Counted from the first letter of the stretch, positions 1-10,370 are shown. The stretch is DNA of 64,000 nucleotides from Microbulbifer variabilis ATCC 700307 (GCF_000380565.1 NZ_AQYJ01000028.1:434001-498000), one strand, 5' to 3'. The notes: generated by a model from the letters alone, not told the origin. A program made the numbers and translations.

Positions 1-1464
1 GTATTGGGTGGCTATATCGATACGGGCTGGCTTGTTGCCTGGATATTGTTGATGGCTTCTCAAGTTCCTCTGTCATTGTTTACCTTACATCTACGCGGTT
101 CTATATCGATAGAAAGCGGAGCACTCCTAAAACGACGATTACTTGCTAGCGCCCTGCGTATCAACCCAGACCGTTTGCGCCATATGGGCACTGGCCAAGT
201 ATTAGGGCGTGTTTATGATGCAGAAAATATTGAGTCTAACGCGTTACAGGGAAGTTTCCTTTTGGTGTTAGGGGCTACAGAGCTACTTATGGCTGTCTTT
301 GTATTGTTGATAGGTGCAGGAGGGCATATATATCTATTGCTTTTGCCTTTGTTTTTCATTGTGGCGATTGTCCTGGGGAGTGCCCAGTACCAAAGTCGTC
401 GCAGCTGGGTTGTCCAGCGGCTATCAATGACAGATCGCTTAATTGAAAAGATGTTGGGTCATCGCACTCGCCTTGCCCAGCAAGCTCCGGTGGATTGGCA
501 TCGTGGTGAAGATCGGGAGCTGAGTAATTACCTACAAGCTTCTACAGACGTAGATAGTACCATGGTGCGCTTAGTAGCTCTTTTACCGCGCATGTGGCTC
601 TTATTTGGGGTAGTGGGATTGTTACCGGTATTCATTAGTGGTGATGTGAGTAGTGCTCAGCTAGCAGTGGCCTTTGGTGGTGTGCTACTCGGCTACCGTG
701 CAGTGCTTAAATGTATGAGTGGTTTCACCAGTGCTCTGAGTGCCCTTTTAGCTTGGGAAAACGTACGAAAGCTATTTGCCCTTGAAATACCACAACCACA
801 CACTTTGTTTCGGACCGTGCAAGCAAATAGTGTGAAAAGGCTTACAGCTAATCAACCTTTCATTTCCATGAAGGATTTGTGTTTCAGCTATTCTGGAAAA
901 GGCAGGTCAATACTGGCCGGATGTACACTGAATATATATTCTGGGGATCGTATATTACTGCAAGGCGCTTCAGGGTCAGGAAAATCTACTTTAGCGAATA
1001 TTATTACAGGTATCCATGAGCCAAGTGACGGACTGATGTTATTAAATGGGTACGATAGAGCCAGTTTTGGTTTGAATGAATGGCGTCGAATCGTAGCTTC
1101 CTCCCCTCAGTTCCATGAAAATCATGTACTTGGTGACTCGTTCCTATTTAATTTGTTGATGGGGAATGAGTGGCCACCAACGCAAGAGAGTTTGCGAAAG
1201 GCCTATGCAGTTTGTGATGAGTTGGGCCTGACTCCCCTGTTAAATAAAATGCCTGCGGGGATACTGCAGACCGTAGGAGAGATGGGATGGAAGTTGTCAC
1301 ATGGGGAGATGAGTCGGTTGTTTATTGCTCGAGCTTTGTTACAGGATGCCGAGCTGGTTATACTGGATGAAAGCTTGGCTGCTCTAGATCCTGGTAACTT
1401 ACGTAAAGTGATAAACTGTATAAAAAAATATTCGAATACATTAGTTGTGATCGCTCACCCATAA
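1..1464 (+). CDS. ABC exporter, permease-ATPase fusion (5' end outside window)
   Basis: The reading frame is open from base 1, so the gene starts upstream of the window. What is visible is an ABCB-type half transporter with several hydrophobic segments in the first 260 residues, then an ATPase domain. Walker A (GASGSGKST) is encoded at 964-990. The signature motif is LSHGE (1294-1308) instead of LSGGQ. Walker B and D-loop read LVILDESLAALD. The protein stops immediately after the H-loop (VIAHP), lacking the usual C-terminal tail. Such exporters often move peptides or small metabolites. The next two ORFs, 114 and 303 bases downstream on the same strand, encode tiny homologous peptides, so peptide export is a reasonable inference. 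The substrate is unknown. ABC identity is certain; the role is not. Confidence 0.9.
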   Translation, partial: VLGGYIDTGWLVAWILLMASQVPLSLFTLHLRGSISIESGALLKRRLLASALRINPDRLRHMGTGQVLGRVYDAENIESNALQGSFLLVLGATELLMAVFVLLIGAGGHIYLLLLPLFFIVAIVLGSAQYQSRRSWVVQRLSMTDRLIEKMLGHRTRLAQQAPVDWHRGEDRELSNYLQASTDVDSTMVRLVALLPRMWLLFGVVGLLPVFISGDVSSAQLAVAFGGVLLGYRAVLKCMSGFTSALSALLAWENVRKLFALEIPQPHTLFRTVQANSVKRLTANQPFISMKDLCFSYSGKGRSILAGCTLNIYSGDRILLQGASGSGKSTLANIITGIHEPSDGLMLLNGYDRASFGLNEWRRIVASSPQFHENHVLGDSFLFNLLMGNEWPPTQESLRKAYAVCDELGLTPLLNKMPAGILQTVGEMGWKLSHGEMSRLFIARALLQDAELVILDESLAALDPGNLRKVINCIKKYSNTLVVIAHP

Positions 1465-1578
1465 TTATCGATTAACATTGGCCTAAAAAGCTAAATTCGA
1501 GTTAAGCTTGCTATAGTCCATTGTTCAGTAATGAATGATGGCAACTTTGACAAATTAAAGAGTAAAAGGAGATATGAT

Positions 1579-1647
1579 ATGCATAGTCAGACAGATATAA
1601 AAGCTGGTCCAGAGGCAAGTCCAGAGCCGCCAACAGATCAGGTTTAG
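1579..1647 (+). CDS. 22-aa micro-peptide, copy 1 (possible exported or modified peptide precursor)
   Basis: A short ATG ORF preceded by AAAGGAG with good spacing. Its core is TDIKAGPEASPEPP, followed by TDQV and a stop. A second ORF 120 bases downstream encodes almost the same core (TDIQAGPEAIPEPP) with different codons (for example GGTCCAGAGGCA against GGTCCTGAGGCT). Its N-terminus (MHSQ) and C-terminus differ from copy 2. Conservation of protein over DNA, plus a ribosome binding site for each, argues for real genes. There is no cysteine and no hydrophobic signal sequence. Proline, glutamate and glycine dominate. The ABC exporter upstream suggests a secreted or RiPP-like precursor, but no modifying enzyme is visible because the window begins inside the exporter. 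I do not recognise the family. Confidence 0.65.
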   Translation: MHSQTDIKAGPEASPEPPTDQV

Positions 1648-1665
1648 AATATTTAGCAGTTTTAG

Positions 1666-1728
1666 GGTTAGAGGCTTAGCTTTCGGTCCGTACCATTTGT
1701 GTATCGGTACATGGTTATGCCTCTAACC
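1666..1728 (+). other. long inverted repeat between the two micro-peptide ORFs
   Basis: A perfect 10-bp stem, GGTTAGAGGC (1666-1675) with GCCTCTAACC (1719-1728), encloses 43 bases. The loop holds further complementary pairs (GTACC with GGTAC, and ACCAT with ATGGT) that can form alternative inner stems. No T-run follows, so this is not a simple terminator. It fills most of the gap between the two peptide ORFs and could stabilise or process a shared transcript. Confidence 0.55.
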
Positions 1729-1767
1729 AATTGTAATTTAATGTCAATTCCTAGATGGAGTATAATA

Positions 1768-1830
1768 ATGCTTTTTGAAACTGATATCCAAGCTGGTCCT
1801 GAGGCTATACCAGAGCCCCCTCCCAATTAG
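1768..1830 (+). CDS. 20-aa micro-peptide, copy 2
   Basis: A short ATG ORF with GGAG at 1757-1760, seven bases before the start. It contains TDIQAGPEAIPEPP and ends PN. Thirteen of the residues from the shared TDI to PEPP match copy 1 or are conservative changes; the N-terminus is MLFE. The tandem pair looks like a duplicated precursor gene, as is common when a maturation or export system handles several peptide variants. Function unknown; the exporter upstream is the only contextual clue. Confidence 0.65.
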   Translation: MLFETDIQAGPEAIPEPPPN

Positions 1831-2997
1831 GGAAGTAACTGCGGTTCAAATTAAAGTTTGCCATATGAGACTTATGTTCAGGCTTTTTGGTGTGTTCAGC
1901 GGCATCACAGTGCTGTCACAACATCTCTAGTCTAGGTTTCTGACTTTGTGGATGACTTTTAAAGATGTCTTAATTCTAAGTTAGACCTAAGTGATCAATG
2001 CACTTTGAATTAAGTGTTTCTTCATGGCGTTTAGCTTGCCGATGCGACTGAATACTCGTTGAAGTTCCTTCGGTCGCCAATATAATTTTTGGATTTATTG
2101 CAGTTTTTATATATTAACCATATTTTCTTGCCGACAAGGTCTTTCTCTTGGTGTTTCTGCTGACTCTACATTAAATTTTAATTAAAGGTAAATTTTTAGG
2201 TTCGGTTAATCTCAAAGAGTTTTTTCTAATAATCTTGGTGTCATCCTTACCTTTATTTTATAAGGGCTCATAAAGGGGGCAGCCAAAATATTATCGAGTT
2301 TATCTAATTAGCACTAGAATGACAAACTCTCGTTATCTCTCAGATCATGACTTGTTTATATATGAGAGGTTATTTTCTAGAGTTTTTTATTCTATCTTGA
2401 AAATTCAAAATAGTATTGAAAGTGTAAGTATGATTCGTTTAGTGTTAAATGTATTGGTTTATTCTCAGTGAACAATAAGTGGGAAACTGGTTCTTTTTAT
2501 ATGAGTTGGTTTTTCAAGGGTGTGGTGGTTACTAATTTGGTAAGGTGGTTTGTAAGTTTTTATTTATTTCTGGGAAAGATAGTAACATTCCAGTAATTTT
2601 ACATTTTAAAAATATAATTTCGGTTATCTTTTTGGGTGCTGGATCAGATGTGTCCAAATCTTATATATATTTTGAGCTGATATAAAAAGTACAGAATTGT
2701 AAGGTTTTTTTGATTAAATGGTCGGATTTTTATTTTAGGCTGGTAATGCTTTCTCAATATCATGCGTATGTTAGAGTTGGCGGTTGAGCCATAATTTTAG
2801 CTAACTAATAGTACTTTAAACAGAATTATAGAGTTGACAATGTTTAAATCTTATTTAGAGGTCGACAATATGAATAAGGCAAGGTTTATATATCTTCTCA
2901 TGAGCGGTTAGTCACCAAAAAAGGCGCCTATATTTGTTGATGTATGGCCAGAATTTTATTTTACTTGAGTATATGTTGCACTTCTTGTATGTGAATT
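1831..2997. other. 1.17 kb AT-rich region without a recognisable gene
   Basis: The stretch is clearly richer in A and T than the flanking core genes. It holds only very short ORFs without convincing ribosome binding sites. No repeat family, tRNA or insertion-sequence end was seen. It separates the small-peptide locus from ettA and may be the decayed edge of an acquired segment. Confidence 0.6.
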
Positions 2998-3026
2998 AAA
3001 AAAGCCCGCAGAAGCGGGCTTTTTTA
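2998..3026 (-). terminator. terminator of ettA, bidirectional in form
   Basis: The stem AGCCCGC / GCGGGCT with an AGAA loop is flanked by A-run and T-run on either side, so it can stop transcription from both directions. It lies just after the ettA stop codon. Confidence 0.85.
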
Positions 3027-3029
3027 TTC

Positions 3030-4694
<1,665 letters not shown>

Positions 4695-4875
4695 TTGGGG
4701 TTCCGTAACTGGGTGTTGCAATCGCTCAGATTTTGCGCGCAACTTATCAGTTTGCGTAAAAAGTGCAACTGCACCTTAGTACCTGTCACCGCTGTACTCG
4801 CGTGTGGCTGACGTCGAATCTGATATGTGCTTAACTGCGACGCTAACTAGTACAAGAGCAATAAGACGGATAACA

Positions 4876-5982
4876 ATGGATCAGGATTCCCCGGTATTGT
4901 TTTCCCGGCGCGGCGCATTGGCGGTCGCGACCCTAAACCTGCCCAAGGCACTGAATGCCTTGAATCTGCAGATGATTGATCTGCTGTCCACCCAGTTGGA
5001 CGCCTGGGCTGAAGACGATGATATAGCGGCGGTTTGGATTGAGGGCCGTGGCGATAAGGCCCTCTGTGCCGGTGGTGATGTAGTGGCGCTATATCAGCAG
5101 TCGACATCTTATGGTGAAGTGCCGGATTATCGCTATACCACTGATTTTTTCTCCCGTGAATATCGTTTGGATTACAAGATACACACTTATGCCAAGCCGA
5201 TAGTGGTCTGGGGTGGGGGTATTGTGATGGGAGGCGGTATTGGCATTATGGCTGGTGCGAGCCATCGCATTGTGACTGAAACTACGCGAATGGCGATGCC
5301 GGAAATTACCATTGGCCTGTTTCCCGATGTGGGGGGGAGCTGGTTCCTTAATCGTATGCCCGGTCGTCTAGGGCTTTTCCTCGGCCTGTCCGGTGCCCAG
5401 TTTAATGGTGCCGACGCCCTGTTTGCAGGGATGGCGGACCGAATTATTGCCCAAGACCAGCGTGAGTCGGTTTTACAGTCCCTATCGGTGCTGGATTTTG
5501 TTGCGGATTGCACCGTGAATCATCAGCTGGTGGGTGATTGCCTTAAAGAGCTCGAACTATCTCCTCTGCAGCGGCCGGAATCGGCGTTGCGCGAGCATTA
5601 TGATCAAATTCAACAGCTCACGGATTTCTCGACTCTGCCGGAGGTCTGTGCGGCTGTCACTACGTATCAGGGAGTGGATAAATGGTTACAGCGCGCTGCT
5701 GCTACCCTGGCGGGAGGCTCGCCATTAACACCCTGGATAGTGTGGGAGCAGTTGCGCAGGGCACGCCATTTGTCTCTTGCCGATGTTTTCCGTATGGAGT
5801 TGAATCTGGCAGTTAATCTTTGCGCTAGCGGACACTTTAAGGAGGGGGTACGTGCCCTGTTGATTGATAAGGATCGCGCACCTAAATGGCAACCGGCATC
5901 CCTAGGGGAAATGAATTCTCAGCAAGTGGCAGATTGCTTTGTGGGTCCCTGGGATAGCGATCATCCGTTGATAGATTTATAG
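4876..5982 (+). CDS. 3-hydroxyisobutyryl-CoA hydrolase (enoyl-CoA hydratase/isomerase family)
   Basis: A 368-residue crotonase-fold protein. It reads LPKALNALNLQMI near the N-terminus and has the oxyanion-hole region CAGGDVVALYQ. It then shows GGGIVMGGGIGIMAGASHRI and PEITIGLFPDVGGSWFLNRMPG, which are typical of the HIBCH subgroup. It hydrolyses 3-hydroxyisobutyryl-CoA in valine breakdown. The next gene encodes the dehydrogenase for the following step, which supports this over a plain enoyl-CoA hydratase. I chose the ATG at 4876 (MDQDSPVLF). The frame is open from 4804, but the upstream residues do not resemble the family. No strong Shine-Dalgarno sequence is visible. Confidence 0.88.
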   Translation: MDQDSPVLFSRRGALAVATLNLPKALNALNLQMIDLLSTQLDAWAEDDDIAAVWIEGRGDKALCAGGDVVALYQQSTSYGEVPDYRYTTDFFSREYRLDYKIHTYAKPIVVWGGGIVMGGGIGIMAGASHRIVTETTRMAMPEITIGLFPDVGGSWFLNRMPGRLGLFLGLSGAQFNGADALFAGMADRIIAQDQRESVLQSLSVLDFVADCTVNHQLVGDCLKELELSPLQRPESALREHYDQIQQLTDFSTLPEVCAAVTTYQGVDKWLQRAAATLAGGSPLTPWIVWEQLRRARHLSLADVFRMELNLAVNLCASGHFKEGVRALLIDKDRAPKWQPASLGEMNSQQVADCFVGPWDSDHPLIDL

Positions 5983-6052
5983 AAAGCCTGTTAACAAGCG
6001 TCCTGGCCGCTTTATGCCCGGAATATAAACAACAAAACACGGAGTGGCTTTT

Positions 6053-6961
6053 ATGGAAAAAATAGCCTTTTTGGGTCTGGGTAATATGGGTGGCCCTATG
6101 GCTGCCAATTTGGCAAAGGCAGGCTTCAGAGTAGCTGCTTTCGATTTAAATTCCGCGGCATTGGTTCAAGCCCATAAGGATGGCTGTATTCCTTGTGATA
6201 CAGCACTTCAGGCCGCTGAAGGTGCGGATGTTGTGATTTCGATGTTACCCAGTGGTGAGGCTGTCAAAGGGCTCTACCTCGGTGATCAGGGCCTTTTGCA
6301 ACAACTTCCGGTTGGCACTCTGGTTATTGATTGCTCAACGATATCCGCGGAAGATGCCTCTACTGTGAGTAGCGCTGCGCATGAGCGAGGATTACGTGCG
6401 ATTGACGCACCTGTCTCCGGTGGGACTGCGGCAGCGGCAGCTGGCTCACTGTGCTTTATGTGCGGTGGCGATGAGGTAGTTGTGAATTCGGCCCGGCCAG
6501 TTCTAGAGGCTATGGGAAAGAAAATATTTCATGCGGGTGGGGCTGGTGCGGGGCAGGTAGCCAAAATCTGTAACAATCTGCTGTTGGCGATTCATATGAC
6601 CGGCACCGCAGAGGCTTTACAGTTGGGTGTGGATAAAGGTTTGGACCCCAGGGTCCTCAGTGAGATTATGCAGGAGAGTTCAGGCAATAATTGGTCGCTC
6701 TCCAATTACAACCCCTATCCTGGCGCCATGGAAAATGTACCTTCAGCAAAGGGGTATGCAGGTGGCTTTAGTGTAGCGCTAATGTTGAAAGACCTGGGGC
6801 TCGCAATGGATGCGGCTTCCACCAGCGCCTCTTCTACGCCTATGGGAGCGCTGGCCAAAAACCTGTATCAGCTTCACGGGGCGAGTGAAGAAAATCAACA
6901 GCTCGATTTCTCCAGTATTCAGAATATGTTCCGCAGGCCCGCTGGAACCCTGACCTGGTAA
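6053..6961 (+). CDS. mmsB: 3-hydroxyisobutyrate dehydrogenase
   Basis: A 302-residue beta-hydroxyacid dehydrogenase that oxidises 3-hydroxyisobutyrate to methylmalonate semialdehyde in valine catabolism. The N-terminal Rossmann motif is FLGLGNMGGPMAANL. The substrate-binding signature is APVSGGTAAAAAGSL and the catalytic lysine lies in GAGQVAKICNNLLLA. An in-frame GTG at 6044 lies inside the ribosome binding site GGAG (6041-6044), so the ATG at 6053 is the better start. It follows the HIBCH-type hydrolase by 70 bases and probably shares its transcript. Confidence 0.93.
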   Translation: MEKIAFLGLGNMGGPMAANLAKAGFRVAAFDLNSAALVQAHKDGCIPCDTALQAAEGADVVISMLPSGEAVKGLYLGDQGLLQQLPVGTLVIDCSTISAEDASTVSSAAHERGLRAIDAPVSGGTAAAAAGSLCFMCGGDEVVVNSARPVLEAMGKKIFHAGGAGAGQVAKICNNLLLAIHMTGTAEALQLGVDKGLDPRVLSEIMQESSGNNWSLSNYNPYPGAMENVPSAKGYAGGFSVALMLKDLGLAMDAASTSASSTPMGALAKNLYQLHGASEENQQLDFSSIQNMFRRPAGTLTW

Positions 6962-7365
6962 ATTGTGTGTTCAATTGATATAGGTTTTCCGTGCCCCAGC
7001 AAGACCCGGAAACTATATCAAAATGACAGGCGCACCGGTGAGGTATGCCTGTCACCTAACGCTAAAAATTGGTACTGGTTCGCAAAATAGAGAAGAGGTA
7101 TCAAATAGCTCAGTTGTCACCATTCCTTAGCCGCGCCGCTCTCGCTATCTTCCTCCGCCCGCCTTGGGACGTGCCCTGATTTCAAGCCCGGTTACATGAC
7201 TGCAGCTGGTGAACTGCTGGTTTTAAATCTACTAAATTCGACAGCTTGATTTGGATCAAGCCCGTTTTTGTAGCCAGGGGTTAACCTTCCTGCGACTTGT
7301 GATTGTGCCTGGAGGGGGCCCTTCCTGAGTCGGGAAAAATGCCAAATCGCTATATGGAGAAGTTG
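6962..7365. other. 404-base intergenic region upstream of ompW
   Basis: It contains a hairpin with an 8-bp perfect stem, TGACAGGC (7024-7031) with GCCTGTCA (7047-7054), and no T-run; this may end the mmsB transcript weakly. Further on lies the FNR box listed separately. No gene is seen. Confidence 0.5.
7246..7259 (+). promoter_or_regulatory. FNR box upstream of ompW
   Basis: TTGATTTGGATCAA matches the FNR consensus TTGAT-N4-ATCAA exactly. The identical 14-mer recurs upstream of the hemerythrin gene. The centre lies about 113 bases before the ompW ATG. A weak -10-like TTAACC lies about 31 bases downstream of the centre, as expected for a class II FNR-activated promoter. ompW is a known FNR target in enterobacteria. 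Confidence 0.8.
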
Positions 7366-8064
7366 ATGAATCGTAAAACTGCTTATGCAGCAGCCGCCTT
7401 GACCGCCGTACTCTCTGCCCCAGTACTGGCCTACGAAGAGGGTAGCTTTATTTTGCGTGGTGGTATGGCCACTGTAGCGCCCGACACCAGTTCCAGCACA
7501 CTTTTTGCCAATGGGGATGCTGTCCCGAATACTGGTGTTGATGTGGATAATGGCTCTGCATTGGGCCTGACCGGTGTGTATATGTTCCGCGATCATTGGG
7601 GTGTGGAGCTGGTAGCCGCAACTCCTTTCACTCATGAAATTCAAGCTGAAGGCCTCGGAGACACTTTTGAGCTGGGTGAAACCAAGCACTTGCCGCCGAC
7701 TCTGTTAGTGCAGTGGTACCCGATGGATACTCAGTCCACAATCCAGCCCTACGTTGGTCTCGGTGTGAACTACACCGCTTTCTTCGATGAGGAAATTAGT
7801 AGCACTGCAGATGCGAAGTTTGAAGAGCTGCTTAATGCCACTGGGGACGCCAAGCTCTCCCTGGATAACTCTTTCGGCCTGGCTGCAGAAGCTGGCGTCG
7901 ACTTCGCTTTTGGCGCTGACCAGCGTTGGTTGTTCAATGTTTCCGTGTTCTGGATGGATATCGATACCGATGCCACCGTCAAGGTACCGGGTGTGGGTAA
8001 TATCACCGCTAAAGTGGATATCGATCCGCTGGTTTATATGGCGGGTCTGGGCTACCGCTTCTAA
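7366..8064 (+). CDS. ompW: OmpW-family outer membrane protein
   Basis: A 232-residue eight-stranded beta-barrel protein. It has a signal peptide (MNRKTAYAAAALTAVLSAPVLA, cleaved before YEEG), then GSFILRGGMATVAP and TGVYMFRDHWGVELVAATPFTHEI. It ends with the aromatic barrel terminus LGYRF. OmpW forms a narrow hydrophobic channel in the outer membrane and is often induced under low oxygen. The ATG at 7366 follows GGAG (7355-7358) and begins a proper signal peptide. The open frame back to 7303 is not credible coding. An FNR box upstream fits oxygen control. Confidence 0.92.
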   Translation: MNRKTAYAAAALTAVLSAPVLAYEEGSFILRGGMATVAPDTSSSTLFANGDAVPNTGVDVDNGSALGLTGVYMFRDHWGVELVAATPFTHEIQAEGLGDTFELGETKHLPPTLLVQWYPMDTQSTIQPYVGLGVNYTAFFDEEISSTADAKFEELLNATGDAKLSLDNSFGLAAEAGVDFAFGADQRWLFNVSVFWMDIDTDATVKVPGVGNITAKVDIDPLVYMAGLGYRF

Positions 8065-8185
8065 GGTAGCGACACTCTAGTTTGGGATGGGGCAGTCGCT
8101 GCGGTTTTCTTAAAAGGAACTCGGTGGCTGCCTTTTAGTTTGTGCGGGGGGGCTGTCGCAAACGATTGATTGAGGTTGTAGGAAT

Positions 8186-9571
8186 ATGATGCAGGAAACC
8201 AAAAGTAACATGGGTGGCTTGTCAGAAGAGTTGCTGTCCCGCTATAGCGGGCCCTGCCCCCGTTATACATCCTATCCTACAGCAGACCGGTTCAAACCAC
8301 TGGATGGCAATATTAGGCCTTGGGAAGCTTTGCAGGATATTCGCAGCCTCTCTCTTTATGTTCATATCCCCTTTTGCCGTTCACTCTGCTATTTCTGCGC
8401 TTGCAATAAAGTTATTACCTCTCAATATGGCCTCGCCTCCAGCTACCTTGACAACCTGCTACGAGAAGCTCGTTGGTATCGAGACAAGGTAGCGCAGGTA
8501 CCGGTAACCCAGTTGCACCTGGGGGGCGGGACTCCCACCTTCCTCAGTGATGGAGATATGCGGCGTTTGATGGAAGGGCTGGGTGAGGTGTTTAACCTCC
8601 ATCCTGGCGATGGGGTGGAATACAGTATTGAGGCCGATCCACGTACCCTGGAACTGGAGACGCTGGATACCCTGCGGGAACTCGGATTTAACCGCTTGAG
8701 CCTGGGAGTCCAGGACTTTGATATCGAAGTACAGAGATCAATTAACCGTATTTGCAGCGCTGACCAGGTTACTGAATTGACAGTTGCGGCGCGCGAACGG
8801 GGTTTTGAGTCTATCTCCTATGATTTGATTTACGGCCTGCCAAAACAAAATCTTTACAGCCTGCACAGTACCCTGGATAAAGTATTGGATTTGCAGCCTG
8901 ACAGAATTGCACTTTATCACTATGCACACCTGCCCCATCGTTTTAAAGCGCAGCGCCTGATCGATACTGACCTTATTCCATCAGCCGCAGAAAAAGTGGC
9001 TATGCAATTGGCCGCAGTAGAGCACCTGGGACGCGCTGGATATGAATTCTTGGGTATGGACCATTTTGCTCGCCCGGGAGATGAGCTGGCAAAGGCTTCC
9101 CATAGCGGGATGCTGCAAAGAAACTTCCAAGGCTATACCTTGATGCCTGCCGACGCCTTGGTGGGGCTTGGGGCCTCGGCGATTAGCTATAGCCGAGATG
9201 GTTTCTGGCAAAACCTGCATCGCTTGAAAGAGTATGCCCAGGCTATAGGAGAGCGGGGTAATGCGTCTTGCAGAGGATGGTTTTTGAGTGAAGAAGACCG
9301 TTTGCGCCAGTGGGCTATAACAGAGTTAATGTGCCGTCTGCGCCTGGACAAAAACGAAGCCGGGCGTCGGGTGGGGATTCCTTTTGATGATTATTTTTAT
9401 GAAGAGCTCCAACGCCTGCAGCCTATGTTTGAGGATGGTCTAATTTACCAGGATAAAAACAATATTACTGTTACTGATCAAGGGCGGTGGTTTGTACGCA
9501 ATGTGGCTTCAGCTTTCGATATTTATTTACATAATCAGCATACCGATGCGCAATATTCCCGGGTTCTTTAA
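8186..9571 (+). CDS. hemN: oxygen-independent coproporphyrinogen III oxidase (radical SAM)
   Basis: A 461-residue radical SAM enzyme that converts coproporphyrinogen III to protoporphyrinogen IX without oxygen. The iron-sulfur motif CRSLCYFCAC (CxxxCxxC plus the extra cysteine typical of HemN) follows LYVHIPF. It also shows HLGGGTPTFL, SIEADPRTL and LSLGVQDFD. The length matches E. coli HemN. Two ATG codons stand side by side (8186 and 8189) behind AGGA. It sits directly upstream of an fnr gene and downstream of ompW, in a block of genes for life at low oxygen. No perfect FNR box was found in its own short upstream gap. Confidence 0.95.
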   Translation: MMQETKSNMGGLSEELLSRYSGPCPRYTSYPTADRFKPLDGNIRPWEALQDIRSLSLYVHIPFCRSLCYFCACNKVITSQYGLASSYLDNLLREARWYRDKVAQVPVTQLHLGGGTPTFLSDGDMRRLMEGLGEVFNLHPGDGVEYSIEADPRTLELETLDTLRELGFNRLSLGVQDFDIEVQRSINRICSADQVTELTVAARERGFESISYDLIYGLPKQNLYSLHSTLDKVLDLQPDRIALYHYAHLPHRFKAQRLIDTDLIPSAAEKVAMQLAAVEHLGRAGYEFLGMDHFARPGDELAKASHSGMLQRNFQGYTLMPADALVGLGASAISYSRDGFWQNLHRLKEYAQAIGERGNASCRGWFLSEEDRLRQWAITELMCRLRLDKNEAGRRVGIPFDDYFYEELQRLQPMFEDGLIYQDKNNITVTDQGRWFVRNVASAFDIYLHNQHTDAQYSRVL

Positions 9572-9601
9572 GTAACTACAGGAGACGATCGCTTTTACAG
9601 C

Positions 9602-9621
9602 GGGTACAATTGCCGCAAATT
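9602..9621 (+). promoter_or_regulatory. 20-base leader shared by both fnr genes, copy 1
   Basis: GGGTACAATTGCCGCAAATT occurs here, 20 bases before the fnr ATG, and again at 12615-12634 in the same position before the second fnr gene. Inside is the near-palindrome AATTGCCGCAAATT. It may be an operator, a leader element, or only the retained edge of the duplication. Confidence 0.5.
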
Positions 9622-9641
9622 AGTTTACCGGCTGGTTTAGT

Positions 9642-10370
9642 ATGATTGACTCCTCAGTAGCGGTTAGTTGCGGTAACTGCTCCGTTAAACGTTTATGCCT
9701 GCCCGCGGGATTATCTCAAGCGGATATTGATCGACTGGAGCAGGTTACTCGCCGAAAGAAAATAGTAAAAGCAGGGGAGACCCTCTATCGCTCTGGCGAC
9801 CCTTTTGCCAACCTTTATGCGATTCGCTCCGGTAGTTTTAAAACGGCTGTGATTGCTGCTGATGGTGATACGCAGGTGACTCACTTTGCTTTACCAGGGG
9901 AATTGCTGGGACTTGATGCCTATAGCAGTCGGGTTCATCCGAGCTACGCTGAGGCACTTGAGGACAGTAGTGTTTGCCTGTTGCCGTTCACCCAGTTGGA
10001 GTTATTGGCCCATCAGGTGACAGCCCTGCAGCAGCAAATCTACAGTATTTTTTCCGAGGAGCTACGTCAGGAAAACGATATTCTGATGTTACTCGGCAAG
10101 CGCTCAGCCGATACTCGCCTGGCGGCTCTACTGATTAATATTTCCAGTCGCTATTCCCGTCGCGGTTATTCCCACAGTGAATTCGTTTTGTCTATGCCAA
10201 GAACTGATATAGCGAATTACCTGGGATTGACTGCAGAAACAGTTAGCCGACTTTTTTCACGTTTTCAGCGTGAGAATTTAATTAAAGTGAGTGGTAGGGC
10301 GGTGGAGATATTAGATTTGGTTGGGCTCAGTGAATTGGCTGGGACCCATTGCGGTTACGATGAGGATTAA
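9642..10370 (+). CDS. fnr: FNR-type oxygen-sensing transcription regulator, paralogue 1
   Basis: A 242-residue CRP/FNR regulator. Cysteines C10, C13 and C19 (SCGNCSVKRLC) and C112 (SSVCLLPF) have exactly the spacing of E. coli FNR (C20, C23, C29, C122) and should hold the oxygen-labile [4Fe-4S] cluster. A cyclic-nucleotide-type beta roll follows. The dimer helix contains IYSIFSEELRQENDILMLLGKRSA. The C-terminal helix-turn-helix carries the recognition segment LTAETVSRLFSRF. Expected targets include the two TTGATTTGGATCAA boxes in this window. It is downstream of hemN and close to a second, very similar fnr gene at 12654. Confidence 0.94.
   Translation: MIDSSVAVSCGNCSVKRLCLPAGLSQADIDRLEQVTRRKKIVKAGETLYRSGDPFANLYAIRSGSFKTAVIAADGDTQVTHFALPGELLGLDAYSSRVHPSYAEALEDSSVCLLPFTQLELLAHQVTALQQQIYSIFSEELRQENDILMLLGKRSADTRLAALLINISSRYSRRGYSHSEFVLSMPRTDIANYLGLTAETVSRLFSRFQRENLIKVSGRAVEILDLVGLSELAGTHCGYDED

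Noticed and set aside
1865..1930. A 21-codon hydrophobic ORF after the second micro-peptide
   Set aside because: No ribosome binding site and no resemblance to the two peptides; likely chance.
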